This document shows positions 22,632 to 35,969 of a stretch of 64,000 nucleotides of DNA, piece by piece. The translations under genes and the position numbers were made by a program. Position 1 is the stretch's first letter, and each line of letters starts with the position of its first letter. The notes under the pieces are model-generated. The model searched no databases. It saw only the letters and a list, made by a program, of their open reading frames with translations, and was not told where the DNA came from. The stretch comes from Sanghuangporus weigelae (lineage: Eukaryota; Basidiomycota; Agaricomycetes; Hymenochaetales; Hymenochaetaceae). The stretch spans positions 1,426,001 through 1,490,000 of the forward strand of contig CP137329.1 of assembly GCA_033182465.1 (NCBI GenBank), given 5' to 3'.

Positions 22632-24416
22632 TGTAGCGCACTGGCTCCTCCTGTGCCAGTACACTCATACTATGGCTCCCTCTTACTGCAGATACCATAT
22701 CCCAGCACTGCCGACACCTGAGAGTGTGAGGGCACACTCCTATTGCACTCGGGACATCATTTGAGCACGTATCCATTGATTCCAGCACATGTACTGTACT
22801 GCGGCGCCCTCCTATGACCCAAATCGATCCGCCGATGGCTCCCCAACACTCAGACAGGTCCGCCGACAGCTCCTACCCAGCACCGGGCACTATAGGACAC
22901 ATCCCTCAGTGACTACGTGCCGCCGATCTTATGATTTACCATACGTACAGCCGTGTGGCAACTCTGGATGCCTCCGAGTCGGCCCCCCCTTGGCGCCGAT
23001 CAATGCGGCGGACACTCAGACATCCTCAGGTACCCTCGCCGACGCCTCCTACAGCTTACCAAGCAGTCCCCCATTGTCTAGGGAGCTATATATTGTCATA
23101 TGTGCTTACATGCCTCATTACGATGTATCTGCCACCAGTCCGGCAGTCCCCCACAGCACTGCCGCTCCGGCCACTCATATTAGTCACTAGGGATCGCCCA
23201 CACTCTGTATTGAGTGCCGCCGATGCATCGGACACCTCAGGGACATCGGCTGATGCGCCCTTTGTCTCATATACGCGATATCAGCCTCCAATCATCGGTT
23301 CCGATGTTTCCCGACTTCCCCCCGACGCGGCGGCCCCCATTAGACCATGTATGGAAGGTAGGCATGTGGTACATCGGCGTGCCAAGCCACCGACTCGCGC
23401 CGCCAAGCCCAACTCCACCGGCGCCCGTGTTATTGCAGATACTCAATATTTCATGTGATTAGATGCCCCCCTCACGTTGCCGCTCTCAGATTTCACCTGG
23501 GCGCTCCGGCAGCGGCCCTTGGCGACCCAGATGACTCAGGAGATGTTGTCAGACAGTAGGATGTGTCGGCGACAGCAGTAGAGTATATATAGAGCTTATA
23601 CTAGCTTGTAGACAAAAGGATTCCAAGCCTAGCAAGGATTCCAAGCCTAGCGAGGGTTCCAAGAGCATGTACCAGACCGAGCGCCAGAGTTCGAGATATC
23701 CCTCACTCTGAGTCTCCCCTCATGTACTGAGCCTCCCCCTTGACTATATACTATCCTTGACATCTCCTCTTGTTTGACTCCACATTCTACTTGCCTTCAC
23801 CGCCTCCGGTACGCCTCTGCCGCTCTGACGTTCAGTGATCCGGCGCCCCTCTATTCGACGTCGGCGGCCATCCGACGACCCAGGCATCTCATCAGACTCC
23901 CCTTCTGCGTCCTTTCCAGCCTTTCACTCCAGTTTATCCCATATATTGATCTTATACGGTCTTTTCCTTTCATCTATCGCGTTTACGCTACTGCGGCGGA
24001 TTCCTGCGGCCTCCCCCTCAGTCCGGCACCCCTCTATTTGACGTCGGCGGCCATCCGACGACCCAGGCATCCTATCAGACGACCCAGCGGCGCCTTCTCC
24101 AGCCACTCACTCCATTTTATCCTTTATATTCATCTTATACGCTTCATACCTTCCTGTGGCTGAGTTTATACCACGTCGGCAGCCTCTTGTGATCCCCCCC
24201 TTTTGAGCGGCGGCCCTGTTATCCTATTCCCTTTATCCAGCGGCATCCTTAGACCCATCCATTACATCTCCGACGGTTCCTGGCACCTGCCAGGTAGTAG
24301 GTCTTTGAGAGTCTGATAGCGTCGGCATCCCATTTTTGGAGGTTCCTTCATACATTCAGCACCCTTAGTAGGACGGACATCTGTAGCACCTTCAGATACG
24401 ACACCGCCGACCGACA
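22632..24416 (-). mobile_element. E-family solo LTR, copy E2, inserted in element F
   Basis: In minus orientation it begins TGTCGGTCGGC at 24416 and ends GCGCTACA at 22632, 1785 bp. Flanks CCGC (22628-22631) and CCAC (24417-24420) are a 4-bp target duplication that differs by one CpG transition. It interrupts F between protease and RT. It is GC-rich, has a TATATATA stretch (near 23585) and no gag or pol. Confidence 0.78.
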
Positions 24417-27400
24417 CCACATACTCCTCTAAGTAAGGCGGCCACTTCACCGCTTCTTCCATCCTCACATTCCTCACGTACCCATCATCCACCTCTTCTT
24501 TTGATAACAAGGACTCACATTCGTCAGGGCAGCGAGTGAAGTTGATCTTGCCGATCTTCCAGTCAATCTCGGGATTATGTCTCTGTAACCAATCATGACT
24601 AAGGAAAATGTTGCTTGATGCCAGCGACGTCACAGCTAGACGAATCTCCTCTTCGTGCTTCCCAAAAATCATATGTATGACCACATATTCTGTAATTAGT
24701 CCGCCTTCGTTGCTTGTACCATCTGCATTGAAGACTGGTCTCGGGCGTATATACTTCTGAGTTGGGAAACCATACCGCTTGATGAACCCCTCGTCGATGC
24801 AGGAGCCTGTACACCCTGAGTCAATGAGGGCATGGGCATCGATGAGATTTTCTTCCTCTAAAAGAGGGTTTGAAACATCAACCTCATCGTCATTTGCCAC
24901 CTTTGGGTGTACAATGCTAACGAAGGCATCGAGTTCCTTTCCACTGCTTTGTCTGACGAACTGTCCCAATGTCACATCCTCTATACCCTTGCGCCATACC
25001 TCAGCCGCGCGTCTGCCAACAACATCCCACACCGCCTCAGTATCGTTCACCTGGGCAACAATGTTCTCACGGTAAGGTTCTTCCGTCACAACCTCATTTT
25101 TTATAGCAGTTTGAATCCGCTCATCCGCCCTTAACACGTTTGAGTTGCCTCTTTGCGCACTCGTCTTTCTGATGAATAAGTCGTTATAGACGTCGAAGTC
25201 ATCGTCGTCTTCTGACTCTTCTGGGTTTTCGTCGGACAGGATCTTTCGAAGGTTAAAACCGCCTTGTATTTTCACATCTAGATAGTGTACATCGGGGCGA
25301 TTATATTTTAGCGAACGCGACGAAAAGAGTCCTTTAACCGTGTGACCAGTTGTTCCGACGTTTACGCCTGGTCGTCCTGAAAACCCTCACCATCGACCAT
25401 CTCTTCCAGCTCAGCTGGCACTGCTCGCACATCGACATTTTCGAAGTCTGATTCCTTCGCATTGCCAAGCTCTTCGAGGAGCGCTAGTCTGTCTTCTGGT
25501 TCAAAGGCAGCTATGATGGACCTGATTGCCTCATGACCACGTGGGCAATCCCTTATGAAGTGGCCAGTTTGGCCACACTTGTAGCATGCGCGTCGAGCTC
25601 GCGCTTGGTTCATGGCAACGTCCATTGGCTGACCCATTCCGCCGTACGTTATTCCTGTCGCATCTCGCCAATCTGCTTGATGGAAGGGTTGGGGATTTGG
25701 AATGTAGGGTCTTGCGAACTGTTGTAGAATTGGACGTCGTGGTTGTGGTACAGGAGGTGCTCTCTGTGTTGTCTGAATCGGGTTCCGTCGTCGTCGTTCA
25801 GCGAACAAGTCTCTAATCTGTCGTTCCGTTTGATCGACCTTGATCACCCTTGCTCTCCAGTCTTCGTACTTTATTGGTTCTGGCTCCGTGCGCATGACGC
25901 CTTCAACCACCCTTGGGTTCATGGCCTTCCTGAGACGACTGATCAACCAGCTATCATGGGCCTCTAGGGTCAGGCCTGCATGTGTTCGATAGATGTCGAA
26001 CTCATTGAAGAACTTTTCAGCGTCATCGTCGCCTTGGTGCAGCTCTTCGATCTTTTGGAAGGCTTTGTGATAACGGCTGGGGTCTGCGAACGACAGGTCA
26101 AGGTGTTTCAGGAAATCTACCCATGTCTCTGTGATGTGTAGATTTCCGTCAACCTTGGGCGTTACCTCGAAGTAACTTTCCCTCCATGTTGCTGCCTTGC
26201 CACCTTTTAGGTACGAGAGGGTGAAGATGATCTTGTCGCTATCTGTCTTGAACTTTGATGGAAACGACTGGATGTATAATTGGACTTCCATTTTGAAGTC
26301 GGGATAGTCCGTTCCTCTGCTGTATTCTCGTGGTTTGGCCATTCTGATCTTTTCTGACAACTTCAATGTGCTTCCGCTTCCTACTCCCTGCGTCTGGAGT
26401 GTGAGGGCAATCGCAACACCTAAATCCTTCATTTGCTCTGGGCTTAACGACATCTTCTTCTTTTCTTCCTGCTCGGGTGTCGTACTCCTGCTGCTGACTG
26501 GTGGTTCCGGGTCTCTTAGTGTCATGAACAATGTTGATGGTTGGAGAGGGGGTGCTGGCGTAACAACTTCGGGTTTAGGGGCGATGGGTGGAGGTGCCCT
26601 TGATGTTGATGCTTCTGTTGTTGTTGAGCATGCAGGTTGCGCAAATAACCCAGTGTTTGCTCCGGGGTTTGGTGTCCAGGGAAACCAAACACCTTGTGAA
26701 TCCTGTGACTTCCAAAACTTTTGTGCGTCGTCCCACTCGAGGTTGTAGAGGATGTTGTGTTGCTTTCCCTGGTAGCAGTGTCCTGTTGCGCTCCAACGGA
26801 CTTGTGGGAGGGCGAGTCATTGCTCATCAGTTAGATCCACCTTGATAGCGAGGGGGCGGGACGGGGATCGGTGTGTTCAAATGGGCCCGACCTCGGATGT
26901 TCGGCTCGTCTTGGAAGTTGATGACTAAACAACAAGCCTCTAGGTGAATGACGAAGGAGATATTCGTCGATGATTGAACTCTTTGTGTTACCTACGTGAA
27001 CCTCAACTGATTTCCCCACCAGATGCTAATACGGAGCGCCACGGTGACTAGTCTTCTTCGATCTTAACCTCGGCCTCTTCAACCTTGAGTTCTGGTTGGA
27101 TGGGAGGTAGGTAGTGAGAGATAGCAATGGGAATACCAGCTGTGCAGATGATGTTGTTAGGATCGACTCGTTCTAAGACTTCGTCCCAGGGGATGATGTA
27201 ACGAATGGGTTTCTGATAGGGTTGTCGATGAGGTTGGCATTGGTAACGAGTCTGATAACGAGTGGGTGCCAGGGTGATTACTGGTTATTGGAATATCAAA
27301 ACACGTCGGCATTAAACACCAACGGGCTAGATAGGGGTTGCTCGGATGAATCCGGGATGGGCACGATACGATGATCGTCGATGTAACTCCTTGCGTGGAG

Positions 27401-27448
27401 TAGCAATAGCGAGTGTTTCCACAGGCTAGAGAGTAGGTCTTTCTATTA

Positions 27449-27901
27449 TGTTAGGTGGCGAGACTAACAGGCGTCGATCTCGAGGCGGCCAATACAACAA
27501 CAAACAACAGGCTAAATGCGAGTTGCCGAGCTAGACACAAGCTATGTCATAGTGAAGGTAAGTAGAATTCAATAATACTAGAGTACAAGAGTAGATACCT
27601 ATGTCGTAGTGAAGGTAAGTAGAATAGAAAGACAAGGAAACGAAAGAGTCAAACTAGCTACTTATATACACTTTGGACATGGGAAGGGTCTACTCTATTA
27701 AGGAATCACATGATGAAGGAGTGGAGTGATTAGTGAGCGTCTTAGTTGGAAGGAACGAATTTAGTCATGGTGCATGAGTAGAGATGAATAAGCCATGACG
27801 GAGCGAATGGGATTAGTAAAAACAGATGAGTAATGTAAAAGAAGAATAGTAAAATGAATGATGATGTAATAAAAGAAAAGGAAAATGTTCAAGTCCTAAC
27901 A
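27449..27901 (-). repeat. 5' LTR of element F
   Basis: It is 453 bp, starts TGTTAGG and ends CCTAACA, about 97-98% identical to the LTR at 19204 by eye. The outer flank (CACGG) is not F' gag sequence, so the insertion site was rearranged after or during integration. Confidence 0.88.
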
Positions 27902-28714
27902 CACGGCACCTTTTTGTATTTCATTTCCCCCTTCTCCTAGCCATTCTCCTCGACGCCTGCACACACTCCACACATTATAGACACTCCCTCTTACATTGTA
28001 CACGTCTGGTTGACCCCCAGAGGTCGAACTCAGACCTTCAGACTGCTAGTTGGCCTTCAGAGCCGGCAAGCACATTTCAACGGTCAAGAATTGAGTGAGA
28101 TATGGTGATTTTTATATTTTGAGGTGTTCTGTGTGACAGAAATCACAGAAGTCGCGAGTGACAATACATATGAAAAAGGCAGTAATCAGTGCAGTCATGT
28201 CTCGATACTGAGCGACAGAGAAGCAACATCAAGCAAGAGGAGGTCTTGGGTCTTCTCTGAGGTGTCACCCTTGACAATAGCAGCCAATAGTCTTATTTGC
28301 TTGGAACAAAATGATTTGCCTGTGGACCCACACTATTTGACTGAGTTTGGCCCTAGTCTCCTTGCTTTTGGGAACACTACATAGAGGTCAGAGACAATAA
28401 TACAAAGCGGAAGTGATATGACATACTGCATGTTCATTTCATCACCATGGAAGTTGACATTATACAGAGGAGTAATGGAAAGATTAAGATGAAAGGCTGC
28501 ATAAAATTGGTCAGAGTTCAGACATGAACATATAGGTCAGGCATGCACTCAAATAGGGCATTAGTGGGACCCTGAGACACATCATAAACATCTTGTGCAA
28601 TGATGGCTATTGGTTAAAGGGTATATAACTGCATTAGTACTAGAGAAAGATGTCTGTACACTTATTGTACCAAAGATCTATACGCTTCCCAGTATCTCAA
28701 ATCATATATTGCAC
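27902..28714. other. Unclassified sequence between F and the E-family LTRs
   Basis: There is no credible gene. The sequence has a TCGAACTC-type motif near 28022 that faintly recalls a tRNA-like B box, and a CT-rich start. It could be degraded SINE or other transposon DNA. Confidence 0.3.
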
Positions 28715-31700
28715 TGTAGTGCATTAGCCCCTCCTGTGCCAGTACACTCATACTATGACTCCCTCCCACTACAGATACCATATCCCAGTGCCGCTGTCGG
28801 TCGGCGGTGTCGTATCTGAAGGTGCTACAGATGTCCGTCCTACTAAGGGTGCTGAATGTATGAAGGGACCTCCAAAAATGGGATGCCGACGCTATCAGAC
28901 TCTCAAAGACCTACTACCCGGCAGGTGCCAGGAACCGTCGGAGACGTAATGGATGGGTCTAGGGATGCCGCTGGACAAAGGGAATAGGATAACAGGACCG
29001 CCGCTTGAGAGGGGGGATCACAGGGGGCTGCCGACGTAGCGTAAACACAATAGATGGAGAGAAAGGACCGTACAAGATGAATATATAGACTAAGCTGGAG
29101 TGAAAGGCTGGAAAGGGCGCTGCAGGGGTGTATGATAGGAAGGCTGGGTCGCCAGGTGGCCGCCGACGTTGAATAGAGGGGTGCCGGATTGAGGGGGAGG
29201 CTGCACAAATCTGCCGAAGTAGCGTAAACGCGATAGATGAAAGGAAAAGACTGTATAAGATCAATAGATGGGATAAACTGGAGTGAAAGGCTGGAAAGGA
29301 CGCCGAAGGGGAGTCTGATAAGAAGCCTGGGTCGCCGAAGGGTCGCCGATGTCAAATAGAGGGGCGCCGGACAGGTATAAAGTGTGGGGAGGAGGCTCAG
29401 GGTTAAATCCCAAGCCCTACTCACTCACTGAACGTCAGAGCGGCAGAGGCGTACCGGAGGCGGCGAAGGCAAGTAGAATGTGGAGTCAAACAAGAGGAGA
29501 TGTCAAGGATAGTATATAGTCAAGGGGGAGGCTCAGTACATGAGGGGAGACTCAGAGTGAGGGATATCTCGAACTCTGGCGCTCGGTCTGGTACATGCTC
29601 TTGGAATCCTTGCTAGGCTTGGAATCCTGTCGTCTACAAGCTAGTATAAGCTCTATATATACTCTACTGCTGTCGCCGACACATCCTACTGTCTGACAAC
29701 ATCTCCTGAGTCATCTGGGTCGCCAAGGGCCGCTGCCGGAGCGCCCAGGTGAAATCTGAGAGCGGCAACGTGAGGGGGGCATCCAATCACATGAAATATT
29801 GAGTATCTGCAATAACACGGGCGCCGGCGGAGTTGGGCTTGGCGGCGCGAGTCGGTGGCTTGGCACGCCAATGTACCACATGCCTACCTTCCATACATGG
29901 TCTAATGGGGGCCGCCGCATCGGGGGGAAGTCGGGAAACATCGGAACCGATGATTGGAGGCTGATATCGCGTATATGAGACAAAGGGCGCATCAGCCGAT
30001 GTCCCTGAGGTGTCCGATGCATCGGCGGCACTCAATACAGAGTGTGGGCGATCCCTAGTGACTAATATGAGTGGCCGGAGCGGCAGTGCTGTGGGGGACT
30101 GCCGGACTGGTGGCAGATACATCGTAATGAGGCATGTAAGCACATATGACAATATATAGCTCCCTAGACAATGGGGGACTGCTTGGTAAGCTGTAGGAGG
30201 CGTCGGCGAGGGTACCTGAGGATGTCTGAGTGTCCGCCGCATTGATCGGCGCCAAGGGGGGCCGACTTGGAGGCATCCAGAGTCGCCGCACGGCTGTACG
30301 TATAGTAAATCATAAGATCGGCGGCACGTAGTCACTGAGGGATGTGTCCTATAGTGCCTGGTGCTGGGTAGGAGCTGTCGGCGGACCTGTCTGAGTGTCC
30401 GGGAGCCGTCGGCGGATCGATTTGGGTCATAGGAGGGCGCCGCAGTACAGTACGTGTGCTGGAATCAATAGATACGTGCTCAAATGATGTCCCGAGTGCA
30501 ATAGGAGTGTGCCCTCACACTCTCAGGTGTTGGCAGTGCTGGGATATGGTATCTGCAGTAAGAGGGAGCCATAGTATGAGTGTACTGGCACAGGAGGAGC
30601 CAGTGCGCTACACCACCTACACCTCAGAGTGTGAGGGCATACTCCTACTGCACTCAAGACACCATTTGAGCATGTTTCCACCAATTCCAGCACATGTACA
30701 GTACTGCGGTGCTCTCCTAAGGCCCAGATTGATCCGCCGATGGCTCTCCGACACTCAGACAGGTCTGCCGACGACTCCTACCCAGCACCAGGCACTATAG
30801 GACACATCCCTCAGTGACTACAGGCTGCCGATCTTATGATTTACCGTACATACAGCCTTGCGGCGACTCTGGATGCCTTCGAGTTGACCCCCAATGGCGC
30901 TGATCAATGTGGCGGACACTCAGACATCCTCAGGTACCCTCACCGATGCCTCCTACAGCTTACCAAGCAGTCCCCTATTGCCTAGGGAGCTATATATTGT
31001 CATATATGCTTACATGCCTAGTTACGACGTATCTGACGCCAATCTGGCAGTCCCCCGCAGCACTGCCGCTCCAGCCACTCATATTAGTCACTAGGGATCG
31101 CCCACACTCTTTATTGAGTGCCACCGACGCATCGGACAGCTCAGGAACACTGACTGATGCGCCCCTTGTCTCATATACACAATATTAGCCTCCGATCATC
31201 GGCTCTGACATTTCCCGACTTCCCCCCAATGCGGCAGCCCCCATTAGACCATGTATGGAAGGTAGGCATGTGGTACATTGGCGTGCCAAGCCCCCGACTC
31301 ATGCCGCAAAGCCCAACTCTGCTGGCGCTCATATTATTGCAGATACTTGATATTCCATGCTATTGGACACCCCCCTCACGTTGCTGCTCTCAGATTTCAC
31401 CTGGGTGCTCCAGCAGCAGCCCTTGGCAACCCAGATGACTCAGGAGTTGTTGTCAGACAGTAGGATGTGTCGGCGACAGCAGCAGAGTATATATAGAGCT
31501 TATATTAGGTTGGTAGAGAAGAGACGATCATCCGAGAGAGCATGTACCAGACCGAGCGCCGGAGTTCGAGATATCCCTCACTCTGAGTCTCCCCTCATGT
31601 ACTGAGCCTCCCCCTTGACTATATACCATCCTTGACATCTCTTCTTGCTTGATTCATTATTCTACTTGCCTTCGCCACCTCTGATATGCCTCAGCCGCTC

Positions 31701-32336
31701 TGACATTCAGCGAGTGTGTAGAAGCTTAGGATTTAACCCTGAGCTTCCTCCACCCCTCTTGTACCTCGTTGGCGCCCCTCTATTTGACATCGGCGATCCT
31801 TCGGCGACCCAGGCTTCTTATCAGACTCCCCTGCGCCATCCTTTCCAGCCTTCCACTCCAGTTTATTCCATATATTGATCTTATATGGTCCTTTCCTTTC
31901 ATCTATTGCATTTACGCTACCTCGGCGGATTCGTGCAGCCTCCCCCTCATTCCTGCTTGCCCTATTTGATGTTGGCGGCCATCTGGCGACACAGCCATCC
32001 TATCAGACAACCCAGCGGCACCTTCTCCACCCACTTGCTCCAGTTTATCCCTTATATTTATCTCATACGCTCCTGCCGACTCTGCGTCCGAGTTTCTACC
32101 ACATCAGCAGCCTCCTGTGATCCCCCCTCTTGAGCAGCGGCCCTATTAGCCTATCCCTTTCATACTTCGGCATCCCTACACCCCTCCATCATGTCTCCGA
32201 TGGTCCCTGGCATCTGCTGGGTGGTGGGGATTTAGAGTCTAATAGTGTCGGCATCTCATTTTGGAGGTTTCTTCATACATTCAGCACCCTTAGTAGGACG
32301 GACATTGATAGCGCCTTCAGAGACACACACCACCCA
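28715..32336 (-). mobile_element. E-family LTR, copy E4, split by E3
   Basis: E4 lies in minus orientation. Its 3' tip is 28715-28794 and the rest runs from about 30617 to about 32336. The two parts join at the sequence GTGCC/CTACACCTCAG seen uninterrupted in E1, which shows that E3 inserted into E4. The right end (near 32336) is diverged, so the exact start of the LTR is uncertain. Confidence 0.7.
28795..30612 (+). mobile_element. E-family solo LTR, copy E3, nested in E4
   Basis: It runs from TGTCGGTCGGC to GCGCTACA, 1818 bp, flanked by CCGC (28791-28794) and CCAC (30613-30616), again a 4-bp duplication with one CpG transition. Its start is shared with E2, where the same sequence joins the protease frame of element F. 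Confidence 0.78.
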
Positions 32337-32869
32337 CTACAGCGGCAGAGGTGTAGTGGTTGCCACATGATGGCATACTGTAGAGGGTACTGAGGGGCCT
32401 GTACTGACATACCGGTACAGGCAAGTGCAGTGCACTACACCGTTTGATCACTCCGTCCAATTTGTTCGCTGACTTGAGTGCACCATTTGGAGGACCCTTC
32501 CTGGACAGTTTTCATGTTGTTTCACAGTTCCTTGCAGTCCACCTGACCCTTATTGCATCAGTTCCACACTCCTTGCTATGATTTCATCCTGTTTCACAGT
32601 TTCTTGTAGTCCACTAGACTTCTGTCTCATCGGTTTCACACTCCTTATTGTGGTTTCATTGCGTTTCACCTCATGTCTTGTCATGATCCTCCTCCAGACC
32701 TAGATCACTTGTTTTGTACATGTTTTGGACCCACATAGTCTATAAAACCCACCCAGATGTCATAGTTTTCAGATAGCGAATACCAGAGATCTGTTCAGCA
32801 CACATATCTTCTGTTCCGAAGCCTCTCAGATTGTCCCAACCAACTCTGTCACTCATAGAACCTCGTAGT
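32337..32869. other. Unclassified repeat-like sequence with TATA box
   Basis: A segment ending in GCAGTGCACTACA at about 32440 resembles E-type tips. After it comes a region with repeated TTTCACAGTT/CCTTGCAGTCCAC motifs and a TATA box (TCTATAAAACCCACCC, near 32740). It continues after the solo LTR at 34398 and may be an LTR of a further family. No coding region was seen. Confidence 0.35.
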
Positions 32870-34392
32870 TGTTAGGGAGTAGGCCCGGGGTTACACCGGT
32901 TTGATCCTTTTGCCTAAGCAGCGGTGTGTTGTGCAGAGGTGATCTTATCTACCCACGTCTGGCTGTACCATGCGGTCCCTTACTAGCCTTCCTAGTCGCG
33001 GTCCGAGTTATGGATGCTTTCAGATACGAGGTAATAGTAAAGCAGATTGGGATTTCCAAGAGGCGTGATAGTACAAAGCACACAGTAATAGCTCGCTGTA
33101 GGGCAAGCTTTACACCAGTGTGTTAAGAGGATCGAAAGATGGGGAAATGAGGGCCTAATCCTACAACTATTTATGCTCCCAGATATTCCATTTTCCGTCC
33201 TATTTCTTACTCATCCTGTCTCCACTTTACTCCACTTTTCTCCACTTTTCTCCACCATTACATCTGTTCCTTTGTCATCCTGCTGCGCTTTGCTCCACTT
33301 TTGCTCCAATCTTTGTAAGGTCGTCTCCGCTATGACAGAATTCTGTGGAGTTGCTGACTGAGACAATAGAGGTGGTGTTCCGATGTGGAATGCTCCACTG
33401 TCAGTACTCCATAACGATGTCATTGCCGTCATTGAGTGGCATCTTTGCTCTTGGAGCGATGTAGGCTGCTCGGTATGTGATTCTTCGGAATTCATCTCGA
33501 GGTCCAGCGAGGGTAAGCATAACTCGCACGTCCGTGTTAAGGTGTCGGGTCGGTGTAGAGTATGGTCCAAGGCATATCATGAACTGCATAAGCTCTGCTG
33601 GCGGGTTCTGCTGGGTTCTGGTGACTAGCCATGCTTTGCCTTCATATCGTATGTCTCGAATGTAGTGCCATATCCTTCATTGTATAAGGAGTTGTAACTG
33701 CTTGGTCTCCAGGTTCGCATCTCTTGGTAAATAAAGGTTTGCCTGTATTGTAGATGCTGGACATGGTGTGTGCAACTCTGGTCTATACCATCCAATCATT
33801 CTCCAGGTTATCGGGTTCGCAATTCGAGGGGTTCTAGTTGTGATCGTGAGTTCCTCTCGTTTCTTGGGTACTATTGGGCTTGGTGGATTGGAATGCATTG
33901 TATCTTGAAGGTGTCGCTCGGTTTCGATGTGACAGTCACGCGTACCAACTGTTGCCATGCATACTATGTAGTATACTTCATAAAGGACCATGTAAACTCG
34001 TGCACAGACTTGACAGTGCTGAAATGCCAGTGAGGTCTCCATAAACCTTATTAGCCTTTAGTCTTTTAGCATTTAGGCTTTAGTAGTTGTGCTTCTGGAC
34101 TTCTAAGAAGTTTGATCGCTTCTTTTGATCGAGGTTGCTTGGGTTGCTTGGTCGGCGGCGTTAGAGTGGTAGTCCACGGTAATAGGCGGTCGGCAGTGTT
34201 AGCTGTTAGCGGGATTACGTATCCGCTTTGGTGCTTCTAGTGCTTGGGTGGTAACGGGTTACTGTTGCCTAGGCCGCTCGATCGCTTGGGCCCATGATAG
34301 CTGGCTTGGTTACCGGTCGCGTTTGGAAAGCTGATTGTGTAGATCTGTTGATCGCGTCGATCCTGATGCGAGTTTTTTAGCGGATCCTTTCA
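32870..34392 (-). mobile_element. Family A solo LTR, copy D
   Basis: It is complete (TG...CA on the element strand, 1523 bp) and flanked by the perfect 5-bp duplication GTAGT (32865-32869 and 34393-34397). It carries the U3 ORF region (about 33400-34042), which does not look whole here. As the only clean solo copy it defines the true ends of the family A LTR. Confidence 0.9.
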
Positions 34393-34397
34393 GTAGT

Positions 34398-35027
34398 ACC
34401 CCCTTTGGGTGTCTCGTCTTTATTGTTTAGACTAGTCCGGATGTCCTGGGAGTGACTCCGATACTCTCAGCTTGTCTTCTTTCTCCATTGACTCATCTCC
34501 GAGGTGATCAAGTCACCAAAGTATTCACTCGGCTCACCACAGCATGTCTGGATTAGTCTCACTAGTTGATCATTGAGTATTACATCCTGCCTACATGTAT
34601 TTGCTCCCCCCTTTCCCCTTTTTAGATAGTTTCCTCCTGCTCGGTCACAGGAGCACAGACCTAGATGCTCATTCACATCCTATCCCTCCAACAGTTCACC
34701 CCAACAGTTCTGGCAGACTGGTTCGGATCGATTGCAGCTCCCGTAGAGTAGGCCGGAGTCTCGATCTACCTCAGGGAAGTCCTCCAGATCATCCTTCTTT
34801 GTTTGGTTACCCTGATTCATTCTCGCTTGCTCCCTATAGGATTGAACGCCCTAGCCTGCTAGGATCGCACCTACAGACCTAGTCCAATCGTCCACCCACT
34901 CTATCGATCATACACCTACCCTATTGATCATACAGCACAATCAACACTTCCACGTTGGACGTGAGTTAGACTGCGTGTTCTATTCATACTCTCCTGCTGA
35001 CATATCATATCTACTCTTTTGTTCCAG
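34398..35027. other. Intergenic sequence between transposon block and DUF6534 array
   Basis: No gene is supported. The first part continues the sequence interrupted by solo LTR D. From about 34990 a decayed first exon of the adjacent DUF6534 pseudogene (TGCTGACATATCATATCT) can be seen. Confidence 0.4.
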
Positions 35028-35969
35028 TTCGGATGTTTATTTATTTCAGTAATATAGTCTCCTTCCTACTTTCATATTCCTGTCAGGCATTTGACCATAT
35101 TTTAGCCTTACATCAGTGTAAACATTCTATACTATACCTTTCCGGTCCTTTCTGACCAAGTTACCAGACTATGGGGTATCAGGAGCCTTCAATTCTATCA
35201 CTATTGTGAGGTACACTCCCAAAAATGCCGACCTATTCATAATAATCAAAAGGTTCTGATTTCTTAGAATTATTGGGAAAGTGAGCAGTGCTGGCTCAAA
35301 CTGTACATGCTCTTGTTATGGATTCTGGATACAGCACTCCAGGCGCTCATAGCAAACAACTCTTATGTATCCTTCGTGAAGGGGATTGCAAATTCAACTT
35401 TGCTACTTAGATTGAAGAAGTGAATCTTGCTATGCATTGATAGTTCATCCACAAAAACAGCTTTCCTACAGGAGCAGACTGGCCATCTCTGCTCTCACTG
35501 CTTTTATCGATGTCAAGGTACAAGCCATTTTCATCCGACATGCTTGGTTTTGTAAACTATGTAACTATTGATATCTATGATCGAGTACTCATGCATTTAA
35601 AGTGAGTAGCAAAAATCGCACTCTAACAGGAGTATCAAGTATTGTTGTTCTGACACAGTTTGCACTGACCATGGTGTATTTTGGTCAAGTTATCGGCATT
35701 AGCAAATTTACACTGCTATACAATAATGTTCCTATGGAAATCACAGCATCTGTTTGTTAGAAATTGCTTTAGTCAGCATTATAGTACGCACGTGACAGCA
35801 TATAAGCAACATGTATACACGCTCATTGAGAACGTTCGAAGCCATGACAAAGAGAATAGTTAACCAAGGACGAGCCAGTGAATGGCCAGAAGTAAAGGAC
35901 TGTGAGAAATATCAATAAGCACATCAAATCGGATGGGACATTTACTGTACAATAATTACATTGATCCTG

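Larger units (their letters stand above)
19204..27901 (-). mobile_element. Ty3/gypsy chromodomain element F, both LTRs, broken
   Basis: The 453-bp LTRs (19204-19656 and 27449-27901, TGTTAGG...CCTAACA) bound a minus-strand element. From right to left: leader 26532-27448, gag (25362-26531; knuckle CYKCGQTGHFIRDC), aspartic protease (about 24417-25330; LIDSGCTGSCID), E2 LTR insertion (22632-24416), RT (about 21702-22631; IYLDDILIFS), RNase H (about 21060-21600), integrase and chromodomain (about 19700-21026; YHPQTDGQTE, FLVKWVGYNEATW). A purine tract (AAGGGGGGTGA, about 19657-19668 on the minus strand) precedes the 3' LTR. The LTRs differ at roughly 11 sites by eye (about 2.4%), so the element is fairly young. 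Besides E2 it carries several breaks. Confidence 0.9.

Noticed and set aside
22931-23458. Long open frames in the E-family LTRs (also 29787-30335)
   Set aside because: The frames overlap in two registers, run antisense to the LTR and have no domain. GC-rich low-stop composition explains them.
28015-28090. tRNA-like or SINE head (TCGAACTC motif, minus strand)
   Set aside because: A B-box-like motif and a Phe-like anticodon stretch are suggestive, but stems do not pair and no A box is at the right distance.
22632-32336. E family as a DNA transposon with terminal inverted repeats
   Set aside because: An ~80-bp inverted tip at 28715-28794 looked like a TIR, but it is the end of a second LTR (E4) split by E3; the ends are TG...CA.
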